Shown: one piece after another, positions 47,733 to 60,313 of the stretch
Position numbering within the stretch: the first letter of the stretch is position 1
Layout: every line of letters starts with the position of its first letter
DNA from: Echinarachnius parma
Lineage: Eukaryota > Echinodermata > Echinoidea > Clypeasteroida > Echinarachniidae
NCBI GenBank assembly: GCA_037951105.1
Contig: JBAMJV010003810.1
Span: 1-64,000, forward strand
Direction of reading: 5' to 3'
DNA: 64,000 bases
Translations under genes and position numbers: made by a program
The notes under the pieces: model-generated
Databases searched by the model: none
The model's input: the letters and a program-made list of their open reading frames with translations, nothing else
Told to the model about the DNA's origin: nothing

Positions 47733-50700
47733 ACACAGTCACAAAAACTACATGCTATGTGTACATGCCAGTAGTCTGTGATGTCTATCACGTGTACCAT
47801 AACTTCTGTTTAGTGTTTGCTTTGATCTCGAATATTTACATTTTTCATTACGTGTTTTAAAATCTTTAACTTTGGAATTAGTCACTGTTCTCTCCTTTTT
47901 AATAGGAGAAAATCTTGTGTTTTTTAGATAATTATTACTGAGTAGTATAAGAACATCGATTCATATAATATGCATTATACAATGTGTAAGGTATGTTACA
48001 ATACTGGCAAGTGGAATGGCCAGCAAGGATATAGTTCAATCTTATTGTCAGAAATTTAATTCATCAACAATATTACTGGCAATCTACACTTCAAAGCCAA
48101 GGAATAAGTTAAATGTATTCATGAACATGAAGGAAGGTGTATATATTCTGTCAATTTGTGGCTCTTATATCTAAGACGTGTGACCTTCATTGACCTGAAT
48201 TTTCATTTCGTCGCTCAACTTGAGCTTGGCTTAAAAAACAAAGACTACCAGTAACAATATTCACCAGTACTTAGATTATTTTTTAGTTCCTACATCTATA
48301 TAATAATATTCGTATCTTATAATGGTTTTGATCCTATCATTATCCAGTCAATCTCTTGAGTTCTAATTATAGGGAACAGGACAATTGGCCCTTTTTAGTC
48401 ATACATGTAGTATGGTCTGTCATCAGCCAAATTGCATCCAGGTCATCCTGGGAATGTACATATGACCAGCATAAAAAATTGACCAAATATAAGATAGCCC
48501 ATTGTCTTTATGCTCTGGAACAGTAGCAAGAGATTGACTGAATAATCAAATTAAATTTTCTGGAAAACATTGTTACTACATGTTCATACATGAATAACAT
48601 GTATAACACTCCTGCTGCTGCAAAGTATTACCGATGGTCATGGTCTTTTTACACCAATTCAAGTTGAGCCACAGGTGAGAATTTGGGCTAACGAAATGTA
48701 CTATAGGCCAAACATACTTCTCTGGTGCTGTTTGTTTTAAAAATTTGATAGTATAATGTTAAATACTATCCACAGCCTCCATCACTTGGCTGATTAATAG
48801 TTGGCATTTTTCTCTTTGCCTTATTGAACTACCACCTATTACCGTTTTAGGACTTCCATGTGTTAGTTGATGTTGACATTGCTAATTTCGGTGTTGCATG
48901 CTTTTTCCATCACTACTGTTCTTGCTGTTATCTTGGGTTATATTGGCTTCATCAATACCACCTCCAGTCTTAAACTATATCTAGGGGAGGGAGCTGTGGT
49001 TGGGTGATCTATTTTTTTCTTCCCAAAGACTGCAAGATTTTGGTCTTGTCCTGTCGAAGGTGGTAAAGTCTTTCTTATTTGATTTCTTCCTCTGTATTCA
49101 TATTTCAGTTGTTTACTCATCAATAGGTGGATTTGTTTTCCCCCCTGTATAGTAAGTGGATATTCTTTTCTTTTTTTTTAACTTCCTACCCACTTCAGAG
49201 TAAATTATATAGTGCTTCACTTACCGATGTAATTCCGTTACCGGTGTAATTCCGTTACCATGTAATTCCGTTACCGATGTTTTAATAGGAATGGGTTAAG
49301 ATATTAAGAATTGGGTGTTTGGGGTTTCAAGGACACATATTTTAACATTGGATTTCAAATTTCAGAATAATTCATCCATATTTAAGTTCTAAAACAAAAC
49401 TTTCATGGAATATCGGTAACAGAATTACATCCAAATCAGAGTAGATTTTGTCTTTCTGTCCTGCAAATATTGGTTCCGATTGGAACAAGTGCTTTATAAA
49501 ATAAGAAAAGTATCCATATACAAGTATAACTGCAAAGTATACAAATGATTAAGTTCAGGGATCAATGATTTATTGATTTGTTATCAAATTTAGTCATTTT
49601 TTCAATTCTGAAGGCTAGATAACCCTAAAAGTTCAAACACTGTTTTGAAAAACCGATTAAGTTTGCCATAAACGGTCCGTAATTCATTGATTCATAGGTC
49701 GTTGTCTATCCAAAACATGCTTAAAAATTGTATTTCATTCAGTTCTAAATTTTCCATTTTCGGCCTCTCTCATCCGGAATTGCCCATCTTTTAGAAAGAT
49801 TTGTTAATCATTTTACAAGTATTCTGTGTTTCTATGTGTTTCAGTTCATTTTAAAAAGAGTTCATTAAAATTATTATATGGCACCTTTTCATATTATTCA
49901 CTGTTGATTCCACTTCATGGTTTAAGAAATATAAACCTTCAAAGACATATACAAAAATCCTTTCCATAAAAAGAACAATTGCAAACATGTAAATTCCCAT
50001 TTAAAAACATGTGTGAGTTCCATTCAACTATTACCCAGTATGTTAACACCATTATATATTGCAAGTTCCAGTCATTATTATTCAATAGATACCTTTCCCT
50101 TTTGCAACAGTGGATAGTATGATGTGTGATCCACTTCCTAGCAGTGGTGTCGGTAACACTTTGCACTCATATACCGAGAGCCCCCCCCCCCCCCCCCAAA
50201 AAAAAAAAAAAAAAAAAAAAAAGTTGGTGAACACCCACAGTGTTTACCCTTATTGTACATGTGCAAAAGTTAATAAGCCATGTTTCTTACACCTTTTCCT
50301 CTTTTCTTCAGAATGCCATTTCCGTTACTACTGTTAAAATCGTATCCTCTAATATTTAGTTTCCCTAACATATCCTCATGAGACCATCGCAACACCTTAT
50401 TCTCATTGTTTTCCTGTAATGCTGAATAAAAAATCAAATGAGTGCTGGGTGGCAGAGAGATCACTTATTTTTCGTTTGATTCCAACTTCACATTTCCTTT
50501 CACCAACATTCCAACAATTTGTTGTATCTTTTAACATACTCACATCTCTTCATTTAACTTCTAACTATAAATTAACACCTACATACTTCATGATATTACT
50601 TATCTTTTAAAGTCAATGTTAAATTATTACTATTTTAGGTGATCAAATAGGTCTCATTTTTCAACTTATGATACATTTGCTTTTATATTTGTGCTTGTTA

Positions 50701-51040
50701 TTGTTTTCATTAACTATTCCTAACCGAACATTCATCTACTAATCTTTCCCATCTAACAAATATCTTTTTTAATACCACTTTTGTTTCCAAATAAATTCTC
50801 TATAATTGACTCTCCGTACATTGATCTCTGATTTTCAGAAACTTCTCTATCTTGGAAAAATCGACAAGCCTATACATGCCGGTTGTGTACTTCTGATACA
50901 ATATAGGATCAAATGTCACATTTTAGTTTTTGTCTTGCTTGTCTACCACTCACATTTTCATTCAATTTTATTCAGATTTGTAAGGACCATATTTTGCCTA
51001 TGGATTAGTTTGTATGTGCCAATTTTTTTGATGTCTGATT
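47733..51040. other. Long AT-rich stretch without recognisable genes
   Basis: No domain-bearing frame or convincing exon pair was seen on either strand. Short landmarks: a tandem tgtaattccgttaccga motif (three to four copies, 49,224-49,280) with an inverted relative near 49,408-49,425, and a poly-C/poly-A run at 50,180-50,222. It could be the 5' part of the Helentron. Confidence 0.4.
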
Positions 51041-51545
51041 TTTGTCTCGCCTGAACAACGTTCTGGAAGAGACATAGGTGCCACTTTTGGTGTTAGTCTG
51101 TCCGGTTGTCCAGTTGTCCATCCATCCATTACAAAAATGTTAAAATTTTGTTTAGGATGCTCTCATTTCTCTATTTCTCAATCAATCTTGTTTTAAACTT
51201 GGTACAAATGATCCATGGGTAATACCAGATGTGAGGTGATGATGAAGATGATGATGAAGTCAAAGGTCATCTAGAGGTCAAAAGGTCAAGTAAAATAAGG
51301 TCAAATCCGTTATAAAAATGTTAAAGTTTTTGATTAGAATGCTCTAATTTCTCTATTTCTCAATCATTTTTTAAAACTTGGTACAAATGATCCTTGGGTA
51401 ATAGCAGATATAGGGTGATGATGATGATGAGGTCAAATGTCATCTAGGGGTGAGGGGTCAAAAGGTCAAGTGATATAAGGCCATGAACCTTTGAAAGTTC
51501 TTTTACCTGTTTTAATATTGATCGCGAAATTAGGCGAGACTCCTG
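51041..51545. mobile_element. GTCTCGCCT...AGGCGAGAC element with tandem core
   Basis: Short inverted ends (gtctcgcctgaac and attaggcgagac) enclose two copies of a unit of about 181 bp (ttacaaaaatgttaaaattt; tttctctatttctcaatca; gatgatgatgaggtcaaa). Short inverted ends plus a tandem core is the layout of Helentron-associated elements (inference). It lies just upstream of the Helentron coding exon. Confidence 0.5.
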
Positions 51546-51666
51546 GTCCGTGGACCACCTTGTTAATATTCCCTATTGTTTTACATATTGGGCAGTGAAA
51601 GTTGAATTCAGGCAAGTAATATCTTCAAAAATGTTGTCTTTTCAGAGCTCCAACCATCTAGCCAGG

Positions 51667-52748
51667 ATGCCACACTCAAAATCGAGGAGCACAGACCAGC
51701 GACGCAAGCTCAATACTGCCAAAATGAGAGAAGCTCGGGTAAAAGAATCCGAAGAGAAAGCAAATGAAACAAGGACAAAGGTGAAGGAGCAAACCATGCG
51801 AAGAAGATCTCAAGAAACACCAGCGGAAACTAAAGAACGTCGCTTGCTGTCCAAACAGCGAGTTACTGCAAAACGAGCGAGGGAGACCACAGAGGAAACA
51901 GAGAAACGTCGCTCGCTCTCCAAACAGCGAGTTACTGCAAAACGAGCGAGGGAGACCACAGAGGAAACAGAGAAACGTCGCTCGCTCTCCAAACAGCGAG
52001 TTACTGCAAAACAAGCGAGGGAGACCACAGAGGAAACAGAGAAACGTCGCTCGCTGTCCAAACAGCGAGTTACTGCAAAACTAGGGACGGAGACGGCAGA
52101 GGAAACAAAGAAACGTCGCTTGCTCTCCAAACAGCGAGTTACTGCAAAACTAGGGACGGAGACAGCAGAGGAAACAAAGAAACGTCGCTTGCTCTCCAAA
52201 CAGCGAGTTACCGCAAAACTCGCGAGGGAGACAACAGAGCAAACGAAGAAACGTCGCTTGCTCTCCAAACAGCGAGTTACTGCAAAACGAGCGAGGGAGA
52301 CAACAGAGGAAACAGACAAACGTCGCTCGCTGTCCAAACGGCGAGTTACTGCAAAACGAGCGAGGAAGACAACAGAGGAAACGGACAAACGTCGCTCGCT
52401 GTCCAAACGGCGAGTTACTGCAAAACGAGCGAGGGAGACAACAGAGGAAACGGACAAACGTCGCTCGCTGTCCAAACGGCGAGTTACTGCAAAACGAGCG
52501 AGGGAGACAACAGAGGAAACGGAGAAACGTCGCTCGCTGTCCAAACAGTACATTGCAGTGACTCGGGCCAATGAAACTTCTGACAAAAAGGCGAAACATC
52601 AGACAGAGACCAGGGAACAGAACAAGCTTAGACGCAAGAAAGAGACATCGAAGCAACCATCATTTGATCAATGTGTAAATAGGTTCCGGAGCCAGACCAA
52701 AGAGGGTCCAATATACCCTTGCTGTTGCTGCATGAGACTACTCTACAG
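51667..52748 (+). CDS. Helentron exon 1: ten 23-residue basic repeats and zinc motif
   Basis: A 69-bp unit is repeated about ten times (51,838-52,552), each encoding a KRRSLSKQRVTAKRARETTE-type unit, probably a long charged helix that could bind nucleic acid (inference). The end encodes GPIYPCCCCMRLLYR, the zinc-type motif seen in Helitron N-terminal regions. The donor is CTACAG/gtcata, phase 2. Long antisense frames over this exon are mirror images of the repeat. Confidence 0.8.
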
Positions 52749-52828
52749 GTCATAAGTTACTATATAAAGCAATCCAGTACTTGCTGAAAATGACCGCCTT
52801 CTGTGTGACTAGTTCACTTTGTCATTAT

Positions 52829-53745
52829 GCCTCCGCCACAAAGTGGCCGGAGGCATTATGTTTTTGGGTTGTCCGTCCGTCCGTCCGTCCGTACGTCCCG
52901 TTTTCGTTCTCGCGATATCTCAAGAACCGGTTGACAAATCAATTTCAAAATTGGTATGAGTGTTCATATTGGGGTGACAATGATCTGATTAGATTTTGGG
53001 GTTCATGAGCTCAAAGGTCAAGGTCACATGACTCAATATATGTTTAAAAATGCCTCGTTCTCGCGATATCTCTAGAACTGGTTGACAGATCAAATTCAAA
53101 CTTGGTATGAGTGTTCATATTGGGTTGACAACGATCTGAGTAGATTTTGGGGTTCATGAGGTCAAAGGTCAAGATCACAGGACTCAATAAATGTTTAAAA
53201 ATGCCTCGTTCTCACGATATCTCTAGAACTGGTTGACGGATCAATTTCAAACTTGGTATGACGGTTTGTATTGGGGTGACAATGATCTGACTAGATGTTG
53301 GGGTTCATGAGGTCAAAGGTCAAGGTCACAGGACTTGATATATACGTGCAAAAAAACATCCTTCTCGCAATATCTCAAGAACCGTTTGATGGATCAATTT
53401 CAAACTTGGAATGAGTTAGATGCACATCAGGGTGGCAATGATTGGATTAGATTTAGGGGGTCATGAGGTCAAAGGTCAAGGTCACCTGACTCAATATGCA
53501 AAAATGGCTTGTAATGGCAAAATCTCAAGAACTGAATGTCAGATTTCAATCTTAATTGCCACCTGAATTTTTCTTGGGCGCCAATGTAGCCATCAAAGTT
53601 TGGGTTCTATGGTCAAGGTCACAGAACTCAAAATATACAGTATATGAAAACAAATACAAATTCAGTGCACATTATTTTGGGCTCGATAATAAAAATCGCG
53701 TCACAGCGCAGGCATAATTTTCGATTGCGCGCAATCGAAGATCCA
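52829..53745 (+). repeat. 150-bp tandem-core repeat inside a Helentron intron
   Basis: Begins with the hairpin tatgcctccgccac / gtggccggaggcat, then a ccgtccgtccg run. About four 150-bp units follow, sharing ttctcgcgatatctcaagaa and gaggtcaaaggtcaaggtca. Ends near gcgcaatcgaagatccatct. It lies entirely within the 52,749-54,176 intron. Related copies are at 43.2-43.8 kb (reversed). Confidence 0.8.
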
Positions 53746-54176
53746 TCTAGTTAACATCTACTACAATTTGATAGTACAATCTCTGAATTTGGTTTTCATT
53801 CAGAGCACAAGAATAGAGAGTTGTGCAGACAAATAATTTTGGCACAATGTAGTACTGTCAAAACAACATTATAATACGTGTAAGATCACTAAAACCCTAT
53901 CTGGCCTGGGCATTTTTTGCGACATGCATAGGTCTTGCCGTGCAGTTTAATGACTTTTTTTCTATAAAAATTAATAGAAATTTGTGTACAAAACCAAGGG
54001 GGAGTTCTCCATACTTACATAACATAGATAAAAATTCATAACTCGAACGAATTCTCTGATTTTGCTCAAACTTTCACTATTTTCTTTCTCTAGTTTTTAT
54101 GCATTTATTAAATGCACATAGATGTCTGGGTTTCATCTATGTGAATGCACATAAGATGTCTGCCTTTAACTCACAG

Positions 54177-54943
54177 GTCAGCTGTTTTCCTCATGAAACC
54201 TGATAGATACAAGAACAATGTCACTACAAAAAAAATCATTGACGCCCATGAAGATACACAGATGTTCGACCAATCATGGATCTGCAAAACTTGCCATGTT
54301 GCATTGAAGAAGGGGTCGCTGTCAGTCCAGTCCTGGACTAACAGTTTGGAGTTGGACAACATACCAACAGAATTGGAAGATTTGCGTCCATTAGAAATTC
54401 GCCTCATCAGCCTCCGCATTGCTTTCTCAAAATTAGTAGCCTTACCCAGAGGAGCACAAAAAGCAATTCACGGCAGTGCAGTCAATGTTCCTACAAAAGT
54501 TGAAACCATTACATCATTACTACCTCGACTCCCTCAAACGGCAGAAGTGATTCCTTTGAAATTAAAAAGAAAACTCACCTACAAAGGGCATTACATGTTT
54601 GAATACATCCGACCCAACAAAATCATCACTGCTCTGAAGTGGCTCAAGGAGAACAACTCTCTGTACAAGGACATCGACATCTGTAATAACTGGGAACAAC
54701 AATGGGAGAATGGAGAAAGCCAGCTTTGGGAAGCAATGACTGAACAGAACAGTGATCGTCATGGAGATAAGGATTCAAGAATGGTACACAGCTTCAACGT
54801 ACTTCAACCACAATTGGCTCCCATCTCGAGAGACCTACAAACATTGGTGGACATAGCACAGATGTGGGACTTCCACGTGATGGATGTTCCTCGTGATGGA
54901 GACTGCTTCTTCCATGCTGTGGCATCAGCTCTCCCTTCTGCAG
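54177..54943 (+). CDS. Helentron exon 2: DUF6570-like region and start of OTU domain
   Basis: Encodes MFDQSWICKTCHVALKKG, LEIRLISLRIAFSKLVALP and LKRKLTYKGHY. It ends with VPRDGDCFFHAVASALPSA, the DGDC box of OTU cysteine proteases (Cys about 604). Joins exon 3 in phase 1. Confidence 0.86.
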
Positions 54944-55106
54944 GTATGCAATTTCATCCATGTTCACATATGTTTACATCATATCTCCGTTATTTGAAAT
55001 CAACATATCTATTATCAAACTTTGACAGGGTTAATTGCATTCTGAATTCAATGTGACCATAGAATTTTAATGTTAGAATTTCACATTATTCCTTCAATTT
55101 CTGCAG

Positions 55107-56615
55107 GTATTCAAGCTATCTCTGGACCTGAGATTAGGAAGAAGTTGATCGACTACCTGCAGACTACCGACTCAAGACAGGAGCTTGTAAACTTCCTGCC
55201 ACTACCCACGCCACAAACTGCCATTACCACGAACACGCAACTCATGCAATGGGATCAGTACATCAAAGGACTGAAGGAAGGTGAATGGGTCGACAACATA
55301 GCTGTCCAAGGAGTTGCTGACATGCTCAACCTCAACATCCAAGTCATCAACACCATCACCCCTGACTCGCCTCACCATATTCATCCACGCAAACAGAGGA
55401 GTGACAACACAGTCACAGTGGGTTTGATGGGCGAACTACACTATGTGGCCTTGAAACCTGTTCAGAATTCTAATAGTGAGCAACCAAAAGCAATTGCGTC
55501 ACAGGAGGAACAAGAATTTCAAGAGGACAAAGAAGCATTCGAACAGAGCAAGCAACTTCGCGGTGTACCTTATGATACCCTGCTTCAAGAAGAACAGACC
55601 TCAGAAGGCGACTTAACATATTCAGTTGCCCCAGGGGAGAATCAAAAGCCACTGCCATTCCTAACTGACAAGCACTTTGAAGAGATGGCCAACCCCACAA
55701 AATATCCAAGAGGACAGGGGGGATATTCAACAGAACGGACCAAGAACATAACAATTCGCAGATACTTCAATCAGAGACTTCTACATCTGGATGGACGATT
55801 CGCCAAAGACGTAGATTACATCCTTGCAGCACAGTATACCGTAGAAGCAAAACAAGTCCATGATCAAGTCCAGATATCCTTGAGACAAACACATGGTCAC
55901 ACTTTCCAGAACAGAAGAGTGACAGCTGGCTTGTTGAAGTCCTCTGAGAATTTGCAGGCAATGCTGAGAACAGATGCTGCATTTAAATTTCTCAAAAATG
56001 TCAGAGGATCGCCAGCCTATTGGAATGGGGTGTTGCTTGACCTCCTTGCAATGATACGGCAGCTCGACGTCCCCACGTGGTTCCTCACTTTATCGGCAGC
56101 AGACATGCAGTGGCCTGAGGTCATTCAGAGTATTGGTCGCCAGTATGGGGAAAGCTTCTCCGACGACGATGTGAAAAATATGTCCTGGGAAAACAAATGC
56201 AGATGGCTTCGCAACAATCCTGTTACAGCAGCCCGACAATTCCAACATCGCTTGGATGTCTTCTTCAAGGAGATCATTGGAGGCAAATCTCATCCCATTG
56301 GACAGCTCCAAGATCACATGATTCGCATTGAATTCCAGGCTAGAGGTAGCCCGCATGCACATACCATCCTGTGGATCAAAAATGCCCCCAAGCTTGATGT
56401 CAACACTGATGCCGAGATTACTACCTTCATCGACAATTATCAGACATGCCAAATTCCAGACGATGATGACCTCTCAGCCCTGGTCCTGAAGCTGCAAAAA
56501 CATGTCCATTCAGCCACATGCAGGAAAACCCGTGGCTGCAGGTTCAGCTTCCCTCTTCCCCCAAGTCACCACACCATGATTGCACAGTCTCCAGACCAAG
56601 ATGAGTTTACCTCAG
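55107..56615 (+). CDS. Helentron exon 3: rest of OTU domain and Rep HUH
   Basis: OTU continues through GEWVDNIAVQGVADMLNLNI to GELHYVALKP (probable catalytic His, about 728). Then the Helitron-like N-terminal domain (DVPTWFLTLSAADMQWPE) and the HUH box RGSPHAHTILWI. Both OTU catalytic residues and both HUH histidines are present. Confidence 0.88.
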
Positions 56616-57205
56616 GTTTGTTGGAAATAACTAATACAGTGTATTTCAGAAAAAAACGAAACCGAGATTCATTGCAACAATTTGCTATCATAATAAAAAA
56701 TTTGCTAATTGAGATATATAATTCATGCATGACTGAGTTAGAACTATGGACAGTAGTGCTACCAAATTTTCATTTGCACGTGCACAATTCAACTTTAAGT
56801 GAATTTCCCGGACTTTAATCGCTATCTGTTCGAAAAATGAAGTTCATAACCAACATATCCATATCTTCCTCTTTTATATCATGCCTTATGCCTAAAATAT
56901 CAATGAAGCATGCTTAACAAAAGTTGCATAAAAACCTGCTTAATTTCTACCTTTTCGACAAAAGTAAAAAAAAACAAGCATTCAGCTTCCTCGACCTAAC
57001 AGCAGACAATTTTCTCAGTATCTTCATGAGTGAATTCACACAAAAGGCAATTATTAGCTGCCAATTTGGGAAAACTAAATGTCTCCTTATTTTTAAAAAC
57101 TATCCACCTAACCAAATATCTAAAATTCAAGCATATTTTCAAATTAAGTTTTCTTGATTATGCGGAAATATTTTTCATGTCTGAGGTTTCATATATCACT
57201 ATCAG

Positions 57206-59407
57206 ATGAAGTGAAGCAGATGGAGGAAGCACTGAAGAAAGTAAGACAAGTCCTGGACGACAAAGAACTACCAGAAGACTTGTCGTTGGCTCAAGTGCTG
57301 ACCAAAGCAGGAGTGCAGTCACAGCTCTATCACAAGGCACTCAGAACCATGATGTCTGGAAAGAAAATCATCCTGCAACGCACGCCCCGAGAACGCTGGA
57401 TCAACCACTACAATCCCAAGATTCTTCATTCTTGGCAGGCAAACATGGACTTGCAATTCATCACAGATCCGTACTCCTGTATAATGTACATCACAAGCTA
57501 CATGCTGAAGAGTGAACGAGCAATGAGCGAAACATTAAAGAGGGTAGCGGAGGAATGCCGGGGCGATGATCTGAAAACCAAGCTGCGCAAAATGGGTTCA
57601 GTCTTCCTCAACACTCGTGAAGTCAGTGCCCAGGAAGCTGTCTACCGACTGTTGTCATTGCCACTTAAGAAATCCAGCAGACAGGTGGTGTTTGTCAACA
57701 CGGCTCCCAAGGAACGACGTGTTTCTCTGTTGAAACCTCAAAGCATCCTGCAGGAGATGGATGATGGAGATGAAGATATCTTCTGTACTTCTCCCCTTGA
57801 TCGATATGCTTCAAGGCCACAAGACTTGGAGCGAATGTGTCTTGCTGAATTTTCTGCCACCTACAGGTTGGGCAGTAGTGCCAATCAACAACCAGAGGGA
57901 GTAGATCATGTTTCTGATGGCGAACACGATGAAGATGACCAGATCAAGGCTAATGATGACTTTGATCATTTGCCCAAGCGAATCACACTACGGAATGGTC
58001 TTGGATACATGACCAGACGCCATCGTCACTGTGTCATCAGATTCCACAAAGAAAAGAATGAAGGTGAGGAGAAATACAGGAACCTCATCATGCTCTACTA
58101 TCCCTGGAGGGATGAACAACGCGACGTCAAGGGAGATAGTCCCACATTCAAAGAACGTTTCGAGGCTATGCAGGACATCATTAAGGTGAATGAGGCTCTA
58201 TTCAGCAACAACGCTCATGACATAGATCAAGCCTATGAAGATTTGCGCAGAATGGATCACCCAGAAGCCTTATGGGATGCTGTAGCCCCGAATGCTCAAC
58301 ACCAGCAAGCCAACCAAGAAGCAGAAGGAGCAGTCGAAGATCGAGACTTGCCCATTCAAGACGCCATGGAGAATGTTGATATGGTTCCAGGATCAGCTCA
58401 TAACAATATTCCTGAACTTCACTCAAGATTCACAGCCGAGTTGCAGAAGTCACTGATGAACAACAACGACTACAGAGCAATGATGAGATCATTGAACCAA
58501 GAACAAAAAGACATTCTGACAATGCATCGGAGGTGGTGCAAGGATACCATCATTGCGCTAAAAAATAGACAAAAACCACCTGCCTACCAAGTCTTCGTGA
58601 GCGGTCCTGGAGGTGTAGGAAAAAGTCACATCATAAAGCTAATACATCACGAAACCGTCAAGCTAGTCAAACCACTATCTGGATGCTTTCAGCCCGATGA
58701 ACTTTCAGTATTGCTCACTGCATTCACGGGAACCGCTGCATTTGGAATAGAAGGAATGACCTTGCACTCAGCATTCAACTTTGCCTGTGGCCCCAGGAAT
58801 AAGAAGACGTATCAGGGACTCTCGAGTGACAAACTAAACACACTACGTTCCAGGATAGGCAACCTTCGATTACTCATCATCGATGAAGTTTCCATGGTTG
58901 GAGCTGATTTCCTCTATCACCTCCATCGACGCCTGCAGGATATAACAGGAGTTAAGGATGATGCATCTAGGTTTGGAGGAGTCAGTATTCTGGCGGTTGG
59001 TGATCTGTTCCAACTCCAACCTGTGGGCCAGAACCATGTCTTCGGACTTCCGTCCGATGCATATGCTCGTCTCCATGGGTCCATCTGGGAGGAGAACTTT
59101 AAGATGATTGAACTCACTCAGAACATGAGGCAGAGAGATGACCCTGTCTTTGCTACCCTCCTCACCAGAGTCAGAACTGCCACATGCACTAAGGATGACA
59201 TCGCTCTGCTGAAGACGCGTGTCATATCCAAAACAGACCCATCATACCCTGCTGAAGCCCTACACGTCTTCAAAACTAACGATGAAGTCGACAGACACAA
59301 CACTGAGAGCCTAAACAGACAACAAGAGCATGTACACAGAGTGAAGGCCATCGACAAGAAGAAGGATGTGCAGACCGGTCTCATTGATGTAGCTATGCCA
59401 GCAAAAG
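57206..59407 (+). CDS. Helentron exon 4: Rep tyrosines and Pif1-like helicase
   Basis: The Rep end shows DPYSCIMYITSYMLKSER with the paired tyrosines used in strand transfer. Helicase motifs follow: Walker A GPGGVGKSH, FTGTAAFGIEGMTLHSAF, Walker B LLIIDEVSMVG, GDLFQLQPVG and LTQNMRQRDDPVF. All are in one long frame. Confidence 0.92.
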
Positions 59408-59605
59408 GTATTTTACATCTTTATGCAATAGGTGATCATTACTTTCTGTTTAACCCGTTGACTACGGTTTGATTTTGCTTTAACACGCATTCTCCATAGA
59501 CCCCAGCCCGAGATATGTCAGGATCCATAGTCAATAAGTTAAAATGCCATTTCTGTACTAGGTGTGCTTTCAGTATCACATGAAATGTCTTACTTGCTTT
59601 TTCAG

Positions 59606-60109
59606 CTTCACAAACTGGAGGGCTTCGCGAGGAGCTGTCCATAGCTGTTGGGGCAAGAGTGATGGTCACCGTAAACATCAATGTCTCTGATGGCCTGGCG
59701 AACGGTGTCATTGGCACTGTGGTTGGCATCGACAGCACCGATGGCTACGTACATGCCATTTTGGTTCGCTTCGATAGTGACAGGTGGGTGTCATGTCCTG
59801 AATTATTTCATCCGCACCTAAAAACCCTTGTTATACCTCCAATACAAATTGTGGTTGTATGCAAATGCAAACATGACATACAAATTTTGCAACATGTCAT
59901 TTCTACATTTCTTCTAAATATTCACTTCCACAGAGTTGGTAGACAAGCGAAGGCGGAGAGCCAGTATAAGAGGAACCACCCAGACGCCGTGCCAATAGCC
60001 AAGATGACTGTCCAGTTCTATGTTGGTCGTGGACGTTGTTCTGTAGAGGCCACGCGCTCCCAGTTCCCTCTCACGCTGGCATGGGGCTGCACAATCCACA
60101 AAGTTCAAG
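59606..60109 (+). CDS. Helentron exons 5-6: helicase C-terminal motifs
   Basis: Exon 5 (59606-59783) encodes LSIAVGARVMVTVNINVSDG and GVIGTVVGID. Exon 6 (59934-60109) encodes FPLTLAWGCTIHKVQG, helicase motif V. Junctions are phase 1, 2 and 1 with consensus sites. Confidence 0.87.
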
Positions 60110-60313
60110 GTATGTTGGCATTCTACTTATTTCACTTCTACATACTGTTAAATAGTAAACCACCTTGCATGAAACTCTTCAAAAACTTGAATTTTGCTTT
60201 GTACTAGAGTCAATATGTGTTATCTATTTTGACATCAACTACAAAACTCTTAACTTCAAAACACTACATCCTGAATACCATATTTTTTTTTTTACATTCT
60301 TCTTCCCCACTAG

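Noticed and set aside
51676-52656. Three long minus-strand frames with repeated Ser/Arg/Phe motifs
   Set aside because: They are antisense shadows of the 69-bp coding repeat of the Helentron N-terminus, which continues in frame into recognised domains on the plus strand.
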